Of a stretch of DNA of 64,000 nucleotides, positions 45,818 through 54,279 are shown in pieces. The position numbers were made by a program, and so were the translations under genes. The first letter of the stretch is position 1; every line of letters begins with the position of its first letter. The stretch covers positions 1 through 64,000 of the forward strand of contig JARLGZ010000030.1 in the NCBI GenBank assembly GCA_031292515.1. Direction: 5' to 3'. Source of the stretch: Puia sp. (GTDB lineage: Bacteria; Bacteroidota; Bacteroidia; Chitinophagales; Chitinophagaceae). The notes beneath the pieces are model-generated. The model was not told the DNA's origin and did not search any database. It saw nothing but the letters and a program-made list of their open reading frames with translations.

Positions 45818-45894
45818 GAGATGCGAACGGACGCGAAGTAGGAGACGTGAACGGACGCGAAGTAGGAGACGTGAACGGACGCGAAGGGGAACAC
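45801..45894 (+). repeat. 24-bp tandem repeat, 3.9 copies, across the GH32 stop codon
   Basis: Units start at 45801, 45825, 45849 and 45873, each beginning GAACGGACGCGA. Units 2 and 3 are identical. Unit 1 contains the GH32 stop codon (45815-45817), created by a CGACGTAG instead of CGAAGTAG core. A decayed fifth unit (GAATAAACGCGA) follows at 45895. The rest of the gap to 46057 shows nothing clear. Confidence 0.93.
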
Positions 45895-46056
45895 GAATAA
45901 ACGCGAATTTATAGTAATAGAGAAGCAGGGAAAGAAAACGCGGCAAGAACGACAAAGAACAACAAGAACAGAAAGCATCAGCAATAAAATCGTCGGAACG
46001 GAACATATCAAATATCATAGAATACAAAACCCCAACTAATCGTAAAGCAAAAAAGT

Positions 46057-47211
46057 ATGAGCAATTCACCCTCCATTACAACCCAGGCCGGGAAACTGGC
46101 TGAACCGGGAAAGCTGGCACAGGCCAGCCAGCGTTTGTTGTCCCTCGATTTTATGCGGGGCCTGACCATGGTCCTGCTGACGCTGGAAAGTGCCGGTCTG
46201 TATAGCAGAATCGAACCTGGCGTTTTAGGCACGCCTTTTATCCATGTGCTGAATGAGTTTTTCCATCATCCCTGGCATGGCCTTCATCTGTGGGACCTGG
46301 TGCAGCCCGTCTTCATGTTTGCCGCGGGAACGGCGATGGCGTTTTCGTATAAGAAACAGCGGCTGACGATGACCTGGAACCAGTCGTTTGTGAAGACGTT
46401 GAAGAGATGCGGCTGGTTGTTTTTCTGGGGTGTCCTGGACTATGCGGTTGTGAAGGATCATCTCGAACTGCGGTTATGGGATGTCTTGACCCAGTTGTCT
46501 TTTACGACCCTGGTGACATTCCTGATCATGGGATGGGCCGCGAAATGGCAGATCGTCATGAGTTTTCTCTGTCTGCTCATACCGGAGTTGCTTTACCGGT
46601 TCTCGCATATCCCCGGATACGATCAGCCCTTTACCGACCAGCATAATTTCGGGAATTATATGGATATGGTGCTGATGGGCAGGGTGAATGGCGGGGGATG
46701 GGTGGCTATCAACTGTATCGCTACCAGTGCGCATACCATCTGGGGGGCTCTTGCAGGAAGATTGCTGCTCAGTGACAAGGATAACCGGGAGAAAGTAAAA
46801 TACCTTGTCGTCAGCGGGCTGATTCTGCTCGGGCTGGGCTTTGGACTTGACTGGACGGGTATCACGCCGATCATCAAGCGAATCGCCACCAGCAGCTTTA
46901 CGATGGCGTCCGGCGGATGGGCGCTCCTCTTTCTGGCCCTGTGCTATTGGTGGGTGGATGTAAAAAAACATCAAAAGAACCTGCTGTTCTTCCTGGTCTT
47001 CGGGATGAACTCGATCTTTATCTATCTTTTCTTCGAAATCGTGGGGGACCGGTGGTTTACGGAATATATCACTACGATCACCAGTTGCCTGTTCGGCTAT
47101 ATCCATTTCCCGGCGATACCGGCTGCCATCATCGGCGCGCTGGTCGTCTTCGGGTTGGAAGCGGGTATGCTGTATTTCCTGTACCGGAAGAAGATCTTTT
47201 TTAAATTGTGA
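46057..47211 (+). CDS. DUF5009/HGSNAT-like membrane acyltransferase
   Basis: 384 aa with about ten transmembrane helices. The N-terminal signature RLLSLDFMRGLTMVLLTLES, the HLWDLVQPVFMFAAGTAMAF stretch and the conserved histidines around HHPWHGLHLWD mark the DUF5009/DUF1624 family, related to heparan-alpha-glucosaminide N-acetyltransferase. Family knowledge suggests acetyl transfer across the inner membrane onto amino sugars or polysaccharides. In glycan loci it may acetylate a released amino sugar. This is inference. No signal peptide; the start MSNSPSITTQAGK is cytoplasmic. Confidence 0.85.
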   Translation: MSNSPSITTQAGKLAEPGKLAQASQRLLSLDFMRGLTMVLLTLESAGLYSRIEPGVLGTPFIHVLNEFFHHPWHGLHLWDLVQPVFMFAAGTAMAFSYKKQRLTMTWNQSFVKTLKRCGWLFFWGVLDYAVVKDHLELRLWDVLTQLSFTTLVTFLIMGWAAKWQIVMSFLCLLIPELLYRFSHIPGYDQPFTDQHNFGNYMDMVLMGRVNGGGWVAINCIATSAHTIWGALAGRLLLSDKDNREKVKYLVVSGLILLGLGFGLDWTGITPIIKRIATSSFTMASGGWALLFLALCYWWVDVKKHQKNLLFFLVFGMNSIFIYLFFEIVGDRWFTEYITTITSCLFGYIHFPAIPAAIIGALVVFGLEAGMLYFLYRKKIFFKL

Positions 47212-47288
47212 TCTGCGATTCGGCTGAATACGAACCGCTGTGAATAGTCGATTGTACTTGCCATTATTAACCAATTCAACACAATGAA

Positions 47289-50200
47289 ATGATGATCCCA
47301 AAAAATTATGCGAATGCGGGTGTGCTCATAATGTCCATCGTATTGTTATCGGTGGGGTGTAAACTGGCCGATAAGAAGGCCGGGACCACAGATGCCGGGG
47401 CGGGCGAACTCCCGGATTCGACGAGACATTTGCCGGAGAATGCCCTTAGGGGCCTGGTCGCAGCGGACGATCTCAAGCTGCAGATGTTCGCGCACGAGCC
47501 GATGCTCGACAACCCTACCAATATGGATATCGACGAGAAGGGGAGGGTCTGGATCTGCGAGGGGTTTAATTACCGGAACCAGGTCAATCCCCAGAATCCT
47601 TACCGGAAGGAAGGGGACCGGATCCTGATCCTCGAAGACACCGACGGAGACGGCGTCGCCGACAAACAGACCGTGTTCTACCAGGGCACGGATATCGATG
47701 CAGCGCTGGGTATTGCCGTGCTGGGGAATAAGGTCGTCGTTTCCCGCAGTCCTAACGTCGTTGTGTTTACGGACCTGGATGGCGACGGGAAGGCCGATAA
47801 GAAAGACACCCTGTTTACGGCTATTGGTGGCGTTCAGCACGATCACGCGATCCACTCTTTCAATTTCGGGCCGGATGGGAAACTGTATTTCAATTTCGGC
47901 AATGAAGGGCATAGTATCCGCGATAAGAACGGGAAGCCGATCGTCGACCTGGCGGGGGATACCGTCAACAACAGCGGACATCCCTATCGCCAGGGTATGG
48001 TCTTCCGTTGCAACCCGGACGGAACCGGGTTCGAAGTGCTGGGGAATAACTTCAGAAACAACTATGAAGTCAGTGAAGACTCCTATGGCACGATGTGGCA
48101 GTCGGACAATGATGACGACGGCAATCGCGGTGTGCGGATCAACTATGTGATGCCTTATGGCAACTACGGATATACCGATGAAATGACCGGCGCGGGCTGG
48201 CCCGATCGCCGTATTAATATGGAAGATTCGATTCCCTACCGGCACTGGCACCTGAATGATCCCGGTGTTGTGCCGAATCTTTTGCAGACGGGCGCGGGCA
48301 GTCCCACGGGCATCCTCGTTTATGAGGGAGACCTGCTGCCTGAGCGTTTCCGGGGGCAACTTATCCATTCGGATGCGGGTCCCAATGTCGTTCGCTCTTA
48401 TGCGGTCACTCCGTCGGGCGCGGGATATACGGCCACCATCAACAATATCGTACAGGGTAAACATGACAACTGGTTCCGTCCCTCGGACGTGTGTGTGGCG
48501 CCGGACGGCTCGCTGTTCATCGCAGACTGGTATGACCCGGGTGTCGGCGGACACCAGGTCGGGGATCTGACCCGGGGGCGTATTTTCCGGGTGACTACGG
48601 AAGGACATGAAAAATATACGGTCCCTGCGCTGGATCTCGGCACGCCGGAAGGGGCCATCAAGGCGCTGCAGAGCCCGAATCTCTCGACGCGCTACCTGGC
48701 CTGGGAGAAGCTGCATGGATGGGGCGAGCAGGCGATTCCGGTGTTGGAGAACCTTTATCATTCTGATAACTCCCGTTTTCGTGCACGTGCGCTTTGGCTG
48801 CTGACAAAGATTCCTTCTAAAGCCCCGCAGGCTATCAGTGACGCCCTCAAGGACAAGGATGAAAATATCCGTATTACCGCTCTCCGTGCCGCGCTGGAGA
48901 TCCATGCCGACACGATCGCGATCGTTAAGACCCTGGTAAACGATTCTTCGCCGGCCGTTCGCCGGGAGGCTGTAATCGCGTTGCGACATAATTCTTCAGC
49001 CGAAGCGGCCGGGCTCTGGGCTTCCTTTGCCGTTCAATATGACGGGAAGGACCGCTGGTACCTGGAAGCGCTTGGTATCGCCGCCGACAGACAGTGGGAT
49101 GCCGATTTCGCTGCCTGGATGAAGCTCGTCAATAACAACTGGAATACGGCTACAGGCCGTGACATCGTATGGCGGGCCCGTACGGATGCGGCGCTCCCGT
49201 TGCTGGCGGAGATCATCGGCAATCCGGCCAACGACCCGCAGCAAAATCTAAAGTATTTCCGTGCCTTTGATTTCCATCGGGGGCCGGAAAAGCAGAAGGT
49301 GCTGCTGTCGCTCCTGGATGGTCATCATCCGTCCCAGGGGCGGATCGATGCGCTCGTGCTGATCCTGCTGGACCCTGCTAAAACACCCATGACACCTGCT
49401 GTCAAACAAGCGATAGCACTCGCATTGAAAGCGACCGCGCAGACACAGGACTATGTAGATCTCGTGGCCCGCTACCATTTGAAGGACCAGGGGGCCGGTC
49501 TGCTGGCACTTGCGGAAACGGCGCCCGCCGACGAACTTCGTTCCGATGCTTTGCAGGCCCTGCTGAATGCGGGAGGCGGAAAGCTGGTAGAAGAGGCGAT
49601 TGCAAAGCGGGACGGGAATGATCTGTCCCTGATCAGGGTGTTGGGGATGGTAGAAGACAAAAAGAACAAGGAAATTTTACAGGCGGTGATTCTGGATAAA
49701 AAATACAGTGCTCCCTTGCGCGTGGGCGCGGTAAAGTCGATGGGAAGGGATTGGACCGGTGAAGACCGCCTGCTGGCGCTCGCGAAGACGAAGAAGCTAC
49801 CCGATGATCTCCGGGATAGCGCCGCCGTGGTCCTGGCGAATTCCAACCGTGAGGAGATGAGGAACCAGGCGAAGATCTATCTGCCGGCCGTCAATACCGG
49901 GGGTGGGAATACCATCGACCCGGTTGAGAAGCTGGTAAAGCTATCCGGCAATGCCGAAGGCGGCAGTAAAGTCTTCGCGGCCTATTGCACGGCCTGCCAC
50001 CAGGTGAACAATACGGGGATCAATTTCGGACCCAATCTTTCGGAGATCGGTTCGAAGCTGTCGAAGGAGGCCTTGTATACTGCGATCCTGCAACCGAGCG
50101 CGGGCATCAGTTTCGGTTATGAAGGGTATATCTTCAAGCTGTCAAACGGCTCGCAGCTGGTGGGTTATATCGCCAGTCAGACCAATGAAGAGATCAGCAT

Positions 50201-50363
50201 CAAGACGATCGGGGGGCAGGTAGAGAAGCACAAAAAGTCTGAGATCACCGAAAAGAAAGACTACGGCAAGTCGTTGATGACAGAAGGGCTGCCACAGGCG
50301 ATGGGCCAGGAGAAGTTTGTGGACCTGGTCGAATATTTGTCGACGCTGAAGAAGAAGGGGTAG
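47289..50363 (+). CDS. PVC-type membrane-bound dehydrogenase with HEAT repeats and cytochrome c domain
   Basis: 1024 aa lipoprotein (lipobox VLLSVGC). Order of domains: a PVC-type dehydrogenase/beta-propeller region (about 60-440, DEKGRVWICEGFNYRNQVNP, HDHAIHSFNFGPDGKLYFNF, FIADWYDPGVGGHQ); HEAT repeats (about 450-850); and a C-terminal class I cytochrome c with haem motif Cys900-x-x-Cys903-His904 (CTACHQ) followed by FGPNLSEIGSKL and NGSQLVGYI. Family knowledge: proteins of this type are widespread in Planctomycetes and Bacteroidetes glycan loci and are thought to oxidise sugars, passing electrons to the haem. The substrate is unproven. It could be the electron-transfer partner for oxidative glycan steps together with the exported oxidoreductase at 14483. 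A strong terminator follows. Confidence 0.92.
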   Translation: MMIPKNYANAGVLIMSIVLLSVGCKLADKKAGTTDAGAGELPDSTRHLPENALRGLVAADDLKLQMFAHEPMLDNPTNMDIDEKGRVWICEGFNYRNQVNPQNPYRKEGDRILILEDTDGDGVADKQTVFYQGTDIDAALGIAVLGNKVVVSRSPNVVVFTDLDGDGKADKKDTLFTAIGGVQHDHAIHSFNFGPDGKLYFNFGNEGHSIRDKNGKPIVDLAGDTVNNSGHPYRQGMVFRCNPDGTGFEVLGNNFRNNYEVSEDSYGTMWQSDNDDDGNRGVRINYVMPYGNYGYTDEMTGAGWPDRRINMEDSIPYRHWHLNDPGVVPNLLQTGAGSPTGILVYEGDLLPERFRGQLIHSDAGPNVVRSYAVTPSGAGYTATINNIVQGKHDNWFRPSDVCVAPDGSLFIADWYDPGVGGHQVGDLTRGRIFRVTTEGHEKYTVPALDLGTPEGAIKALQSPNLSTRYLAWEKLHGWGEQAIPVLENLYHSDNSRFRARALWLLTKIPSKAPQAISDALKDKDENIRITALRAALEIHADTIAIVKTLVNDSSPAVRREAVIALRHNSSAEAAGLWASFAVQYDGKDRWYLEALGIAADRQWDADFAAWMKLVNNNWNTATGRDIVWRARTDAALPLLAEIIGNPANDPQQNLKYFRAFDFHRGPEKQKVLLSLLDGHHPSQGRIDALVLILLDPAKTPMTPAVKQAIALALKATAQTQDYVDLVARYHLKDQGAGLLALAETAPADELRSDALQALLNAGGGKLVEEAIAKRDGNDLSLIRVLGMVEDKKNKEILQAVILDKKYSAPLRVGAVKSMGRDWTGEDRLLALAKTKKLPDDLRDSAAVVLANSNREEMRNQAKIYLPAVNTGGGNTIDPVEKLVKLSGNAEGGSKVFAAYCTACHQVNNTGINFGPNLSEIGSKLSKEALYTAILQPSAGISFGYEGYIFKLSNGSQLVGYIASQTNEEISIKTIGGQVEKHKKSEITEKKDYGKSLMTEGLPQAMGQEKFVDLVEYLSTLKKKG

Positions 50364-50461
50364 TGAGTAGTGAGCGGTGAGTGGTGAGTAGTGAGTAGTG
50401 AGTAGTGAGTAGGGAGTGGTGAGTGGTGAGGGGTAGGTGGTAGGTGATAAGTAATAAGTAA
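50361..50461 (+). repeat. GTGAGTR heptamer array (copy 6, best preserved)
   Basis: About fourteen units, many intact GTGAGTA or GTGAGTG, begin at the stop codon TAG of the PVC dehydrogenase gene. The last part decays to GGTAGGTGGTAGG and GATAAGTAATAAGTAA. Confidence 0.88.
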
Positions 50462-50512
50462 GGGATCTATTAGTGATCAGGGAATTAAAGACAAAAAAAC
50501 GTTGATTGTATG

Positions 50513-50553
50513 AAGAAGGCGCCGACCGCAAGGGAGGCGCCTTCTTGTTTTTT
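50513..50553 (+). terminator. Intrinsic terminator after the PVC dehydrogenase gene
   Basis: An 11-bp perfect stem AAGAAGGCGCC (50513-50523) and GGCGCCTTCTT (50536-50546) with a 12-nt loop, followed by GTTTTTTG. It separates the + strand array from the convergent isomerase gene. Confidence 0.92.
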
Positions 50554-50639
50554 GTGACGATTAAGGGTGTTGTAGGATTGTCTTGATATTTTTTGATATT
50601 TTTTGAGATGTTTTGGAATGCCGGGCGCGGACGGATGGT

Positions 50640-51575
50640 CTATAGGAAATTATCGGCGTCGCGGTAGGCCTTTATCAGGGCCATTTCCCCGGCCTTTCCC
50701 GGATTCTGGGTGCCGTGTTCCATGCCTAGTATGCCTTTATACCCTTTATTATAAATGTGTTTGAAGATATTTTTATAGTCCATTTCCCCCGTTCCCGGTT
50801 CATTCCTTCCGGGATTGTTCCCGATCTGGAAATAGGCGATCTGGTCATAACAGAGATCTATATTGTGGATCAGATTGCCCGTGTTACGCTGTATATGGTA
50901 CATGTCGAAAAGGATCTTACAGGAAGGGCTATTGACCGCCTTACAAATCATATAGGCTTGATCGGAGGTTCGCAGGAAAAGATCCGGATCGTCGCTGAGC
51001 GGCTCCAATACCATGACGATGCCATGCGGCTCGAGTATTTCGGCGCCGCGGCGCAAAGCATCGATGACATGACTGGTCTGGATGCCGATCGGAAGGTTCC
51101 TCTCGAAATCGCCCGGCACGACGGTCGTCAATTTGCTTCCGCACCTTTTTGATACTTCGACGGCGTTGCGGCAGCCTTTCAGGAATATTTCAAGGTTTTC
51201 GGGTTTGCCCGTTGTCGTGGAGTTTTCGTCATTGCCTCCTTTGTCGAGGACAAAGACGCCCATGGTCATGCCCAGTTTCGCCAAGGTTTCGCCGATCTTC
51301 GCCTGTTCGGCGGGAGGACGTCCGGGCATGCCATTATCTTCCATGGATCTAAATCCCATATCATAGGCCCATTTGAGCTGATCTAAAAAATTGTCGCCGG
51401 CGTTCTCGTGAAACATGCCGTCATGAATTCCATAGTTAAGATTGAACGGTTTAGAGGGGGCGAGGTCTTCGCCGGTTTTGTCGTTTGTTTTGACCGGGTT
51501 GGCCTTCAGGGCGGCGCCTGTCAGCAGTGAGGCTCCGCCGAGTACGGATTTTTGCATGAAATTCCTACGTTGCAT
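50640..51575 (-). CDS. Exported TIM-barrel sugar isomerase/epimerase (hydroxypyruvate-isomerase-like)
   Basis: 311 aa. The N-terminus MQRRNFMQKSVLGGASLLTGA is a twin-arginine-type signal. The rest fits the xylose-isomerase-like TIM barrel (AP endonuclease 2 family). Visible features are FNLNYGIHDGMFHENAG, GFRSMEDNGMPGR, VLEPLSD with a likely metal-binding Glu, KILFDMYHIQRNTGNL with Asp and His ligands, and GILGMEHGTQNPGK near the end. Family knowledge: isomerisation or epimerisation of hydroxypyruvate or keto sugars, metal-dependent. It is divergent from the GH36-like gene, with a LacI-type operator between them. Together with the exported oxidoreductase and DUF1080 genes it would fit a keto-sugar pathway. 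Confidence 0.88.
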   Translation of the reverse strand: MQRRNFMQKSVLGGASLLTGAALKANPVKTNDKTGEDLAPSKPFNLNYGIHDGMFHENAGDNFLDQLKWAYDMGFRSMEDNGMPGRPPAEQAKIGETLAKLGMTMGVFVLDKGGNDENSTTTGKPENLEIFLKGCRNAVEVSKRCGSKLTTVVPGDFERNLPIGIQTSHVIDALRRGAEILEPHGIVMVLEPLSDDPDLFLRTSDQAYMICKAVNSPSCKILFDMYHIQRNTGNLIHNIDLCYDQIAYFQIGNNPGRNEPGTGEMDYKNIFKHIYNKGYKGILGMEHGTQNPGKAGEMALIKAYRDADNFL

Positions 51576-51703
51576 ATGATTGACTGTTTTTGTGTTTTGT
51601 TGATTGTGTGTATTCGGTTGATTGTTCGTGTTTCAGGATGTATGATCCGGGGTATGAATGTAATATTTTTTCGGAGCATACGGGGAGAATGGCCGGAATA
51701 TCG

Positions 51704-51717
51704 CGCAAACGTTTGAT
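51704..51717. promoter_or_regulatory. LacI/PurR-type operator 5
   Basis: CGCAAACGTTTGAT keeps the GCAAACGTTTG core of operator 1. It lies 129 bp upstream of the isomerase start and 73 bp upstream of the GH36-like start. Confidence 0.72.
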
Positions 51718-51789
51718 CAGGAGGGAAAAGCAGCGGAATGCTACTTTTAGCGAAGGATTGCTTTCCTTTACGACGATAATCTCCATTAC

Positions 51790-54093
51790 ATGAAAATGCC
51801 CCTTTTTCTTCTGCTTCTTTTATGCGGTGGGATATCCTTGTCCGCTCAGTCTTTTGCATCCTGGGAAGGCAACCGGCTGGTGCTTGAGAATGGATTCATC
51901 CGGGAGGAATTGGTTGCCGGGGCCGGGGTATCCGGGGTTGGAGGCGGCCCGGGATCCAGATCAGGCGCCTCCGGAGGAGATGTAAGAGGAGACATAAGTG
52001 GAGAGGTAAGAGGAGAGATATCCAGGCGCGATTCATTGGGCGCGGGACCGCTTCTTATAAAGAGCCTGCAATTATCGCCGCCTTCGTCACCTTCGTCGCC
52101 TTTGTCACCGGGAGGATCCTTCAGCTATGCTACGGAGGCATCGGGCGAATTTTCGCTGGTCATCGATCAAAAGAGATATGACGGCCACTCTCCCTGGCAT
52201 TTGTTGTCTTTTTCGGCGGCGGGTGATACACGCCGGGGCAGCGGAGCTACCGTCCACCTGCAAGGGACGGGCGGCCTGGAGGACGTTGGATTGGACATCA
52301 CCTATCTTTTATATCCGGGGCTGCCGGTCATCCGAAAGCGTATTACGGTTGTCAACCACTCCGGTAAAGAGATCCGGCTTGAATCGATGGACGTGGAAGA
52401 GTTGACGCTCAATTTCTCCTACATAGGTTCGGCGATCTATACTAATTATGCCAGGCAGAAACACCTGGGCTCCTATGTTGGCAATTGGGATGACCCCCTG
52501 GTGGCTGTTCATTCCTACGATCATGACAAAGGCCTTTTGATTGGCAATGAGGCGCCGGGCGTGTTGAAGCGTATCGACTACAACCAGGCCGATAATGAGC
52601 TGAATGCCGGTCTTACTCGTGCGCGGGACCCCTATCCTTTCCGGAAATATATCGCCCCGGGCGGGGAGTGGTCTTCTCCGCAGATATTCATCATCCCCTA
52701 TGAAAGGCAATACGACCCTTCGCTTACCATCAATACCGTACTTGCGGATTTCGAGCGGAAATATATGGGGCTGCGGATCTTCGAGACGCCGCATCGTCCG
52801 GCCATCCTGTACAACAACTATGTACCTTTCAACGACAACTACAATGATACCCTGCTGGTCTCGGTGGCAAAGGCTGTTTCTGAATGTGGAATACGCGAGT
52901 TCGTGATCGATTGCGGATGGCATACCGACAGCGCCAGTATCGGGAAGGACGTGTCCTGGATGGACAACTGCGGAGATTGGATCGTGGATCCCCGAAAATT
53001 TCCTCATGGGCTCAAACCGGTTTTTGACAGCGTACGAAAAATGGGGATGGAGCCGGGTTTGTGGATCAGTGTGGGATCCGCTTCCACCTTCGCCGCCGTA
53101 TTCAGCCGCCATCCGGAATGGGCAGTAAGGGACCGGGAAGGGCAGCCCACCAGCCTTCATACGAGGGGTTCGACGGCGTTGAGAACGATGTGTTTTGGGA
53201 CCGGGTGGACGGATTATATCCGGGAAAAGATTTTGCTGTTGGTTAAGGAATTCGGTCTGAGTTATGTGAAACTGGATCTTTCGGTTGTCACGAGCGCCTA
53301 TGTGAATGAGCTGTCCCGGTCGGGTTGCTATGGGGAAGGACATCCCGGGCATAAGGACCGGGAGGAGTCATTTATGGCGATCTATACCGGCCTTTTCGAC
53401 CTGTTTGATGAGTTGCACAGACAGGCGCCCTCGCTTTATATAGATTGCACTTTTGAAACAGCAGGAAAACTGCAGTTGATCGACTACGCTTTTTGTGAAC
53501 ATGCAGAAGGAAACTGGCTGACCAATGTGGAGGCCGGTTATCCGGTAAACGCTTACCGGGTGCGTGACCTCGCCTGGTGGAAATGTCCGGTGATGCCTGC
53601 TTCTTCGCTCATCATCGGCAACCTGGCTTTGGACGACCCCGATTTTATTGAAGAGCTGAAGACGCTGACCGGGACCTTTCCGGTTGTGCTGGGTGATCCC
53701 CGCAAGCTATCGACCGCGCAGCGTGGGATGATCCGCCATTGGGCCGGCTGGCTGGCGGCCATTGAGAAAAGATATCATTATGGGCTCTACCGGCGGGATC
53801 TTCCGGGTTTTGGAGAACCCGTGGAGAGCGGATGGGATGGGTGGGCGCGTGTGAATACCGATACGCAGGAGGGCGGCATCGTGGGTGTTTTCAGACAGGG
53901 GTCTCCCGATACCAGCCGGAGGGTGACGGTGCCCGGGTTGCGAAAGGATGGGAGTTACCGGATCCTGTTGGCGCCGGGGAATACCGTATTGGAGACAATG
54001 ACGGGCAGGGATCTGATAGAAAAGGGATTCGTCGTAAGGATGGAGAAGCGTTATGAGGGGAAGATTTTTGAGGTCAGGCTAAACGCTCATTGA
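51790..54093 (+). CDS. GH36-like alpha-galactosidase-family protein
   Basis: 767 aa, signal peptide MKMPLFLLLLLCGGISLSAQ. An N-terminal beta-supersandwich (about 25-330) is interrupted by two low-complexity stretches: a Gly/Ser/Arg/Asp-rich one (about 43-85) and a Ser/Pro run (about 95-112). The TIM barrel (about 335-650) starts RPAILYNNYVPFNDNYNDTL. The likely nucleophile is Asp496 in SYVKLDLSVV, the GH36/GH31-clan position. GIREFVIDCGWHTD, DPRKFPHGLKPV and GMEPGLWISV are further clan D features. The usual C-x-x-G-x-x-R acid/base motif is not plainly present; DCTFETAGKLQ occupies its place. The activity could be alpha-galactosidase or a related specificity. Confidence 0.78.
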   Translation: MKMPLFLLLLLCGGISLSAQSFASWEGNRLVLENGFIREELVAGAGVSGVGGGPGSRSGASGGDVRGDISGEVRGEISRRDSLGAGPLLIKSLQLSPPSSPSSPLSPGGSFSYATEASGEFSLVIDQKRYDGHSPWHLLSFSAAGDTRRGSGATVHLQGTGGLEDVGLDITYLLYPGLPVIRKRITVVNHSGKEIRLESMDVEELTLNFSYIGSAIYTNYARQKHLGSYVGNWDDPLVAVHSYDHDKGLLIGNEAPGVLKRIDYNQADNELNAGLTRARDPYPFRKYIAPGGEWSSPQIFIIPYERQYDPSLTINTVLADFERKYMGLRIFETPHRPAILYNNYVPFNDNYNDTLLVSVAKAVSECGIREFVIDCGWHTDSASIGKDVSWMDNCGDWIVDPRKFPHGLKPVFDSVRKMGMEPGLWISVGSASTFAAVFSRHPEWAVRDREGQPTSLHTRGSTALRTMCFGTGWTDYIREKILLLVKEFGLSYVKLDLSVVTSAYVNELSRSGCYGEGHPGHKDREESFMAIYTGLFDLFDELHRQAPSLYIDCTFETAGKLQLIDYAFCEHAEGNWLTNVEAGYPVNAYRVRDLAWWKCPVMPASSLIIGNLALDDPDFIEELKTLTGTFPVVLGDPRKLSTAQRGMIRHWAGWLAAIEKRYHYGLYRRDLPGFGEPVESGWDGWARVNTDTQEGGIVGVFRQGSPDTSRRVTVPGLRKDGSYRILLAPGNTVLETMTGRDLIEKGFVVRMEKRYEGKIFEVRLNAH

Positions 54094-54206
54094 GAGGACC
54101 TGAATGGATTCTAATAAAAGCAGGCGAATGGATGCGAATAAATATGATGATCAGAATTGATATTATGACGGGAATGAATATATGGCAGCCATGAATACAC
54201 GACAGG

Positions 54207-54278
54207 AATGAATACTATGACACGAACGAATATCATAATGCGAATGAATACCATGACACGAATGAATACCATGACACG
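54207..54278 (+). repeat. 18-bp tandem repeat, 4 copies, running into the next gene start
   Basis: Units start at 54207, 54225, 54243 and 54261; units 3 and 4 (AATGAATACCATGACACG) are identical. In the frame of the downstream gene the array reads MNTMTR repeats and supplies extra in-frame ATGs. Related AATGAATA elements extend back to about 54125. Confidence 0.92.
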
Positions 54279-54279
54279 A

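Noticed and set aside
47346-48989. A 547-codon open frame on the - strand opposite the PVC dehydrogenase
   Set aside because: The + strand frame has clear domain and haem motifs. The antisense protein is Arg/His/Ile-rich with no signal or motif, as expected from GC-rich third positions.
51586-51640. TTGATTGT-like repeats upstream of the isomerase
   Set aside because: Only two or three short imperfect copies; too weak to list as an array.
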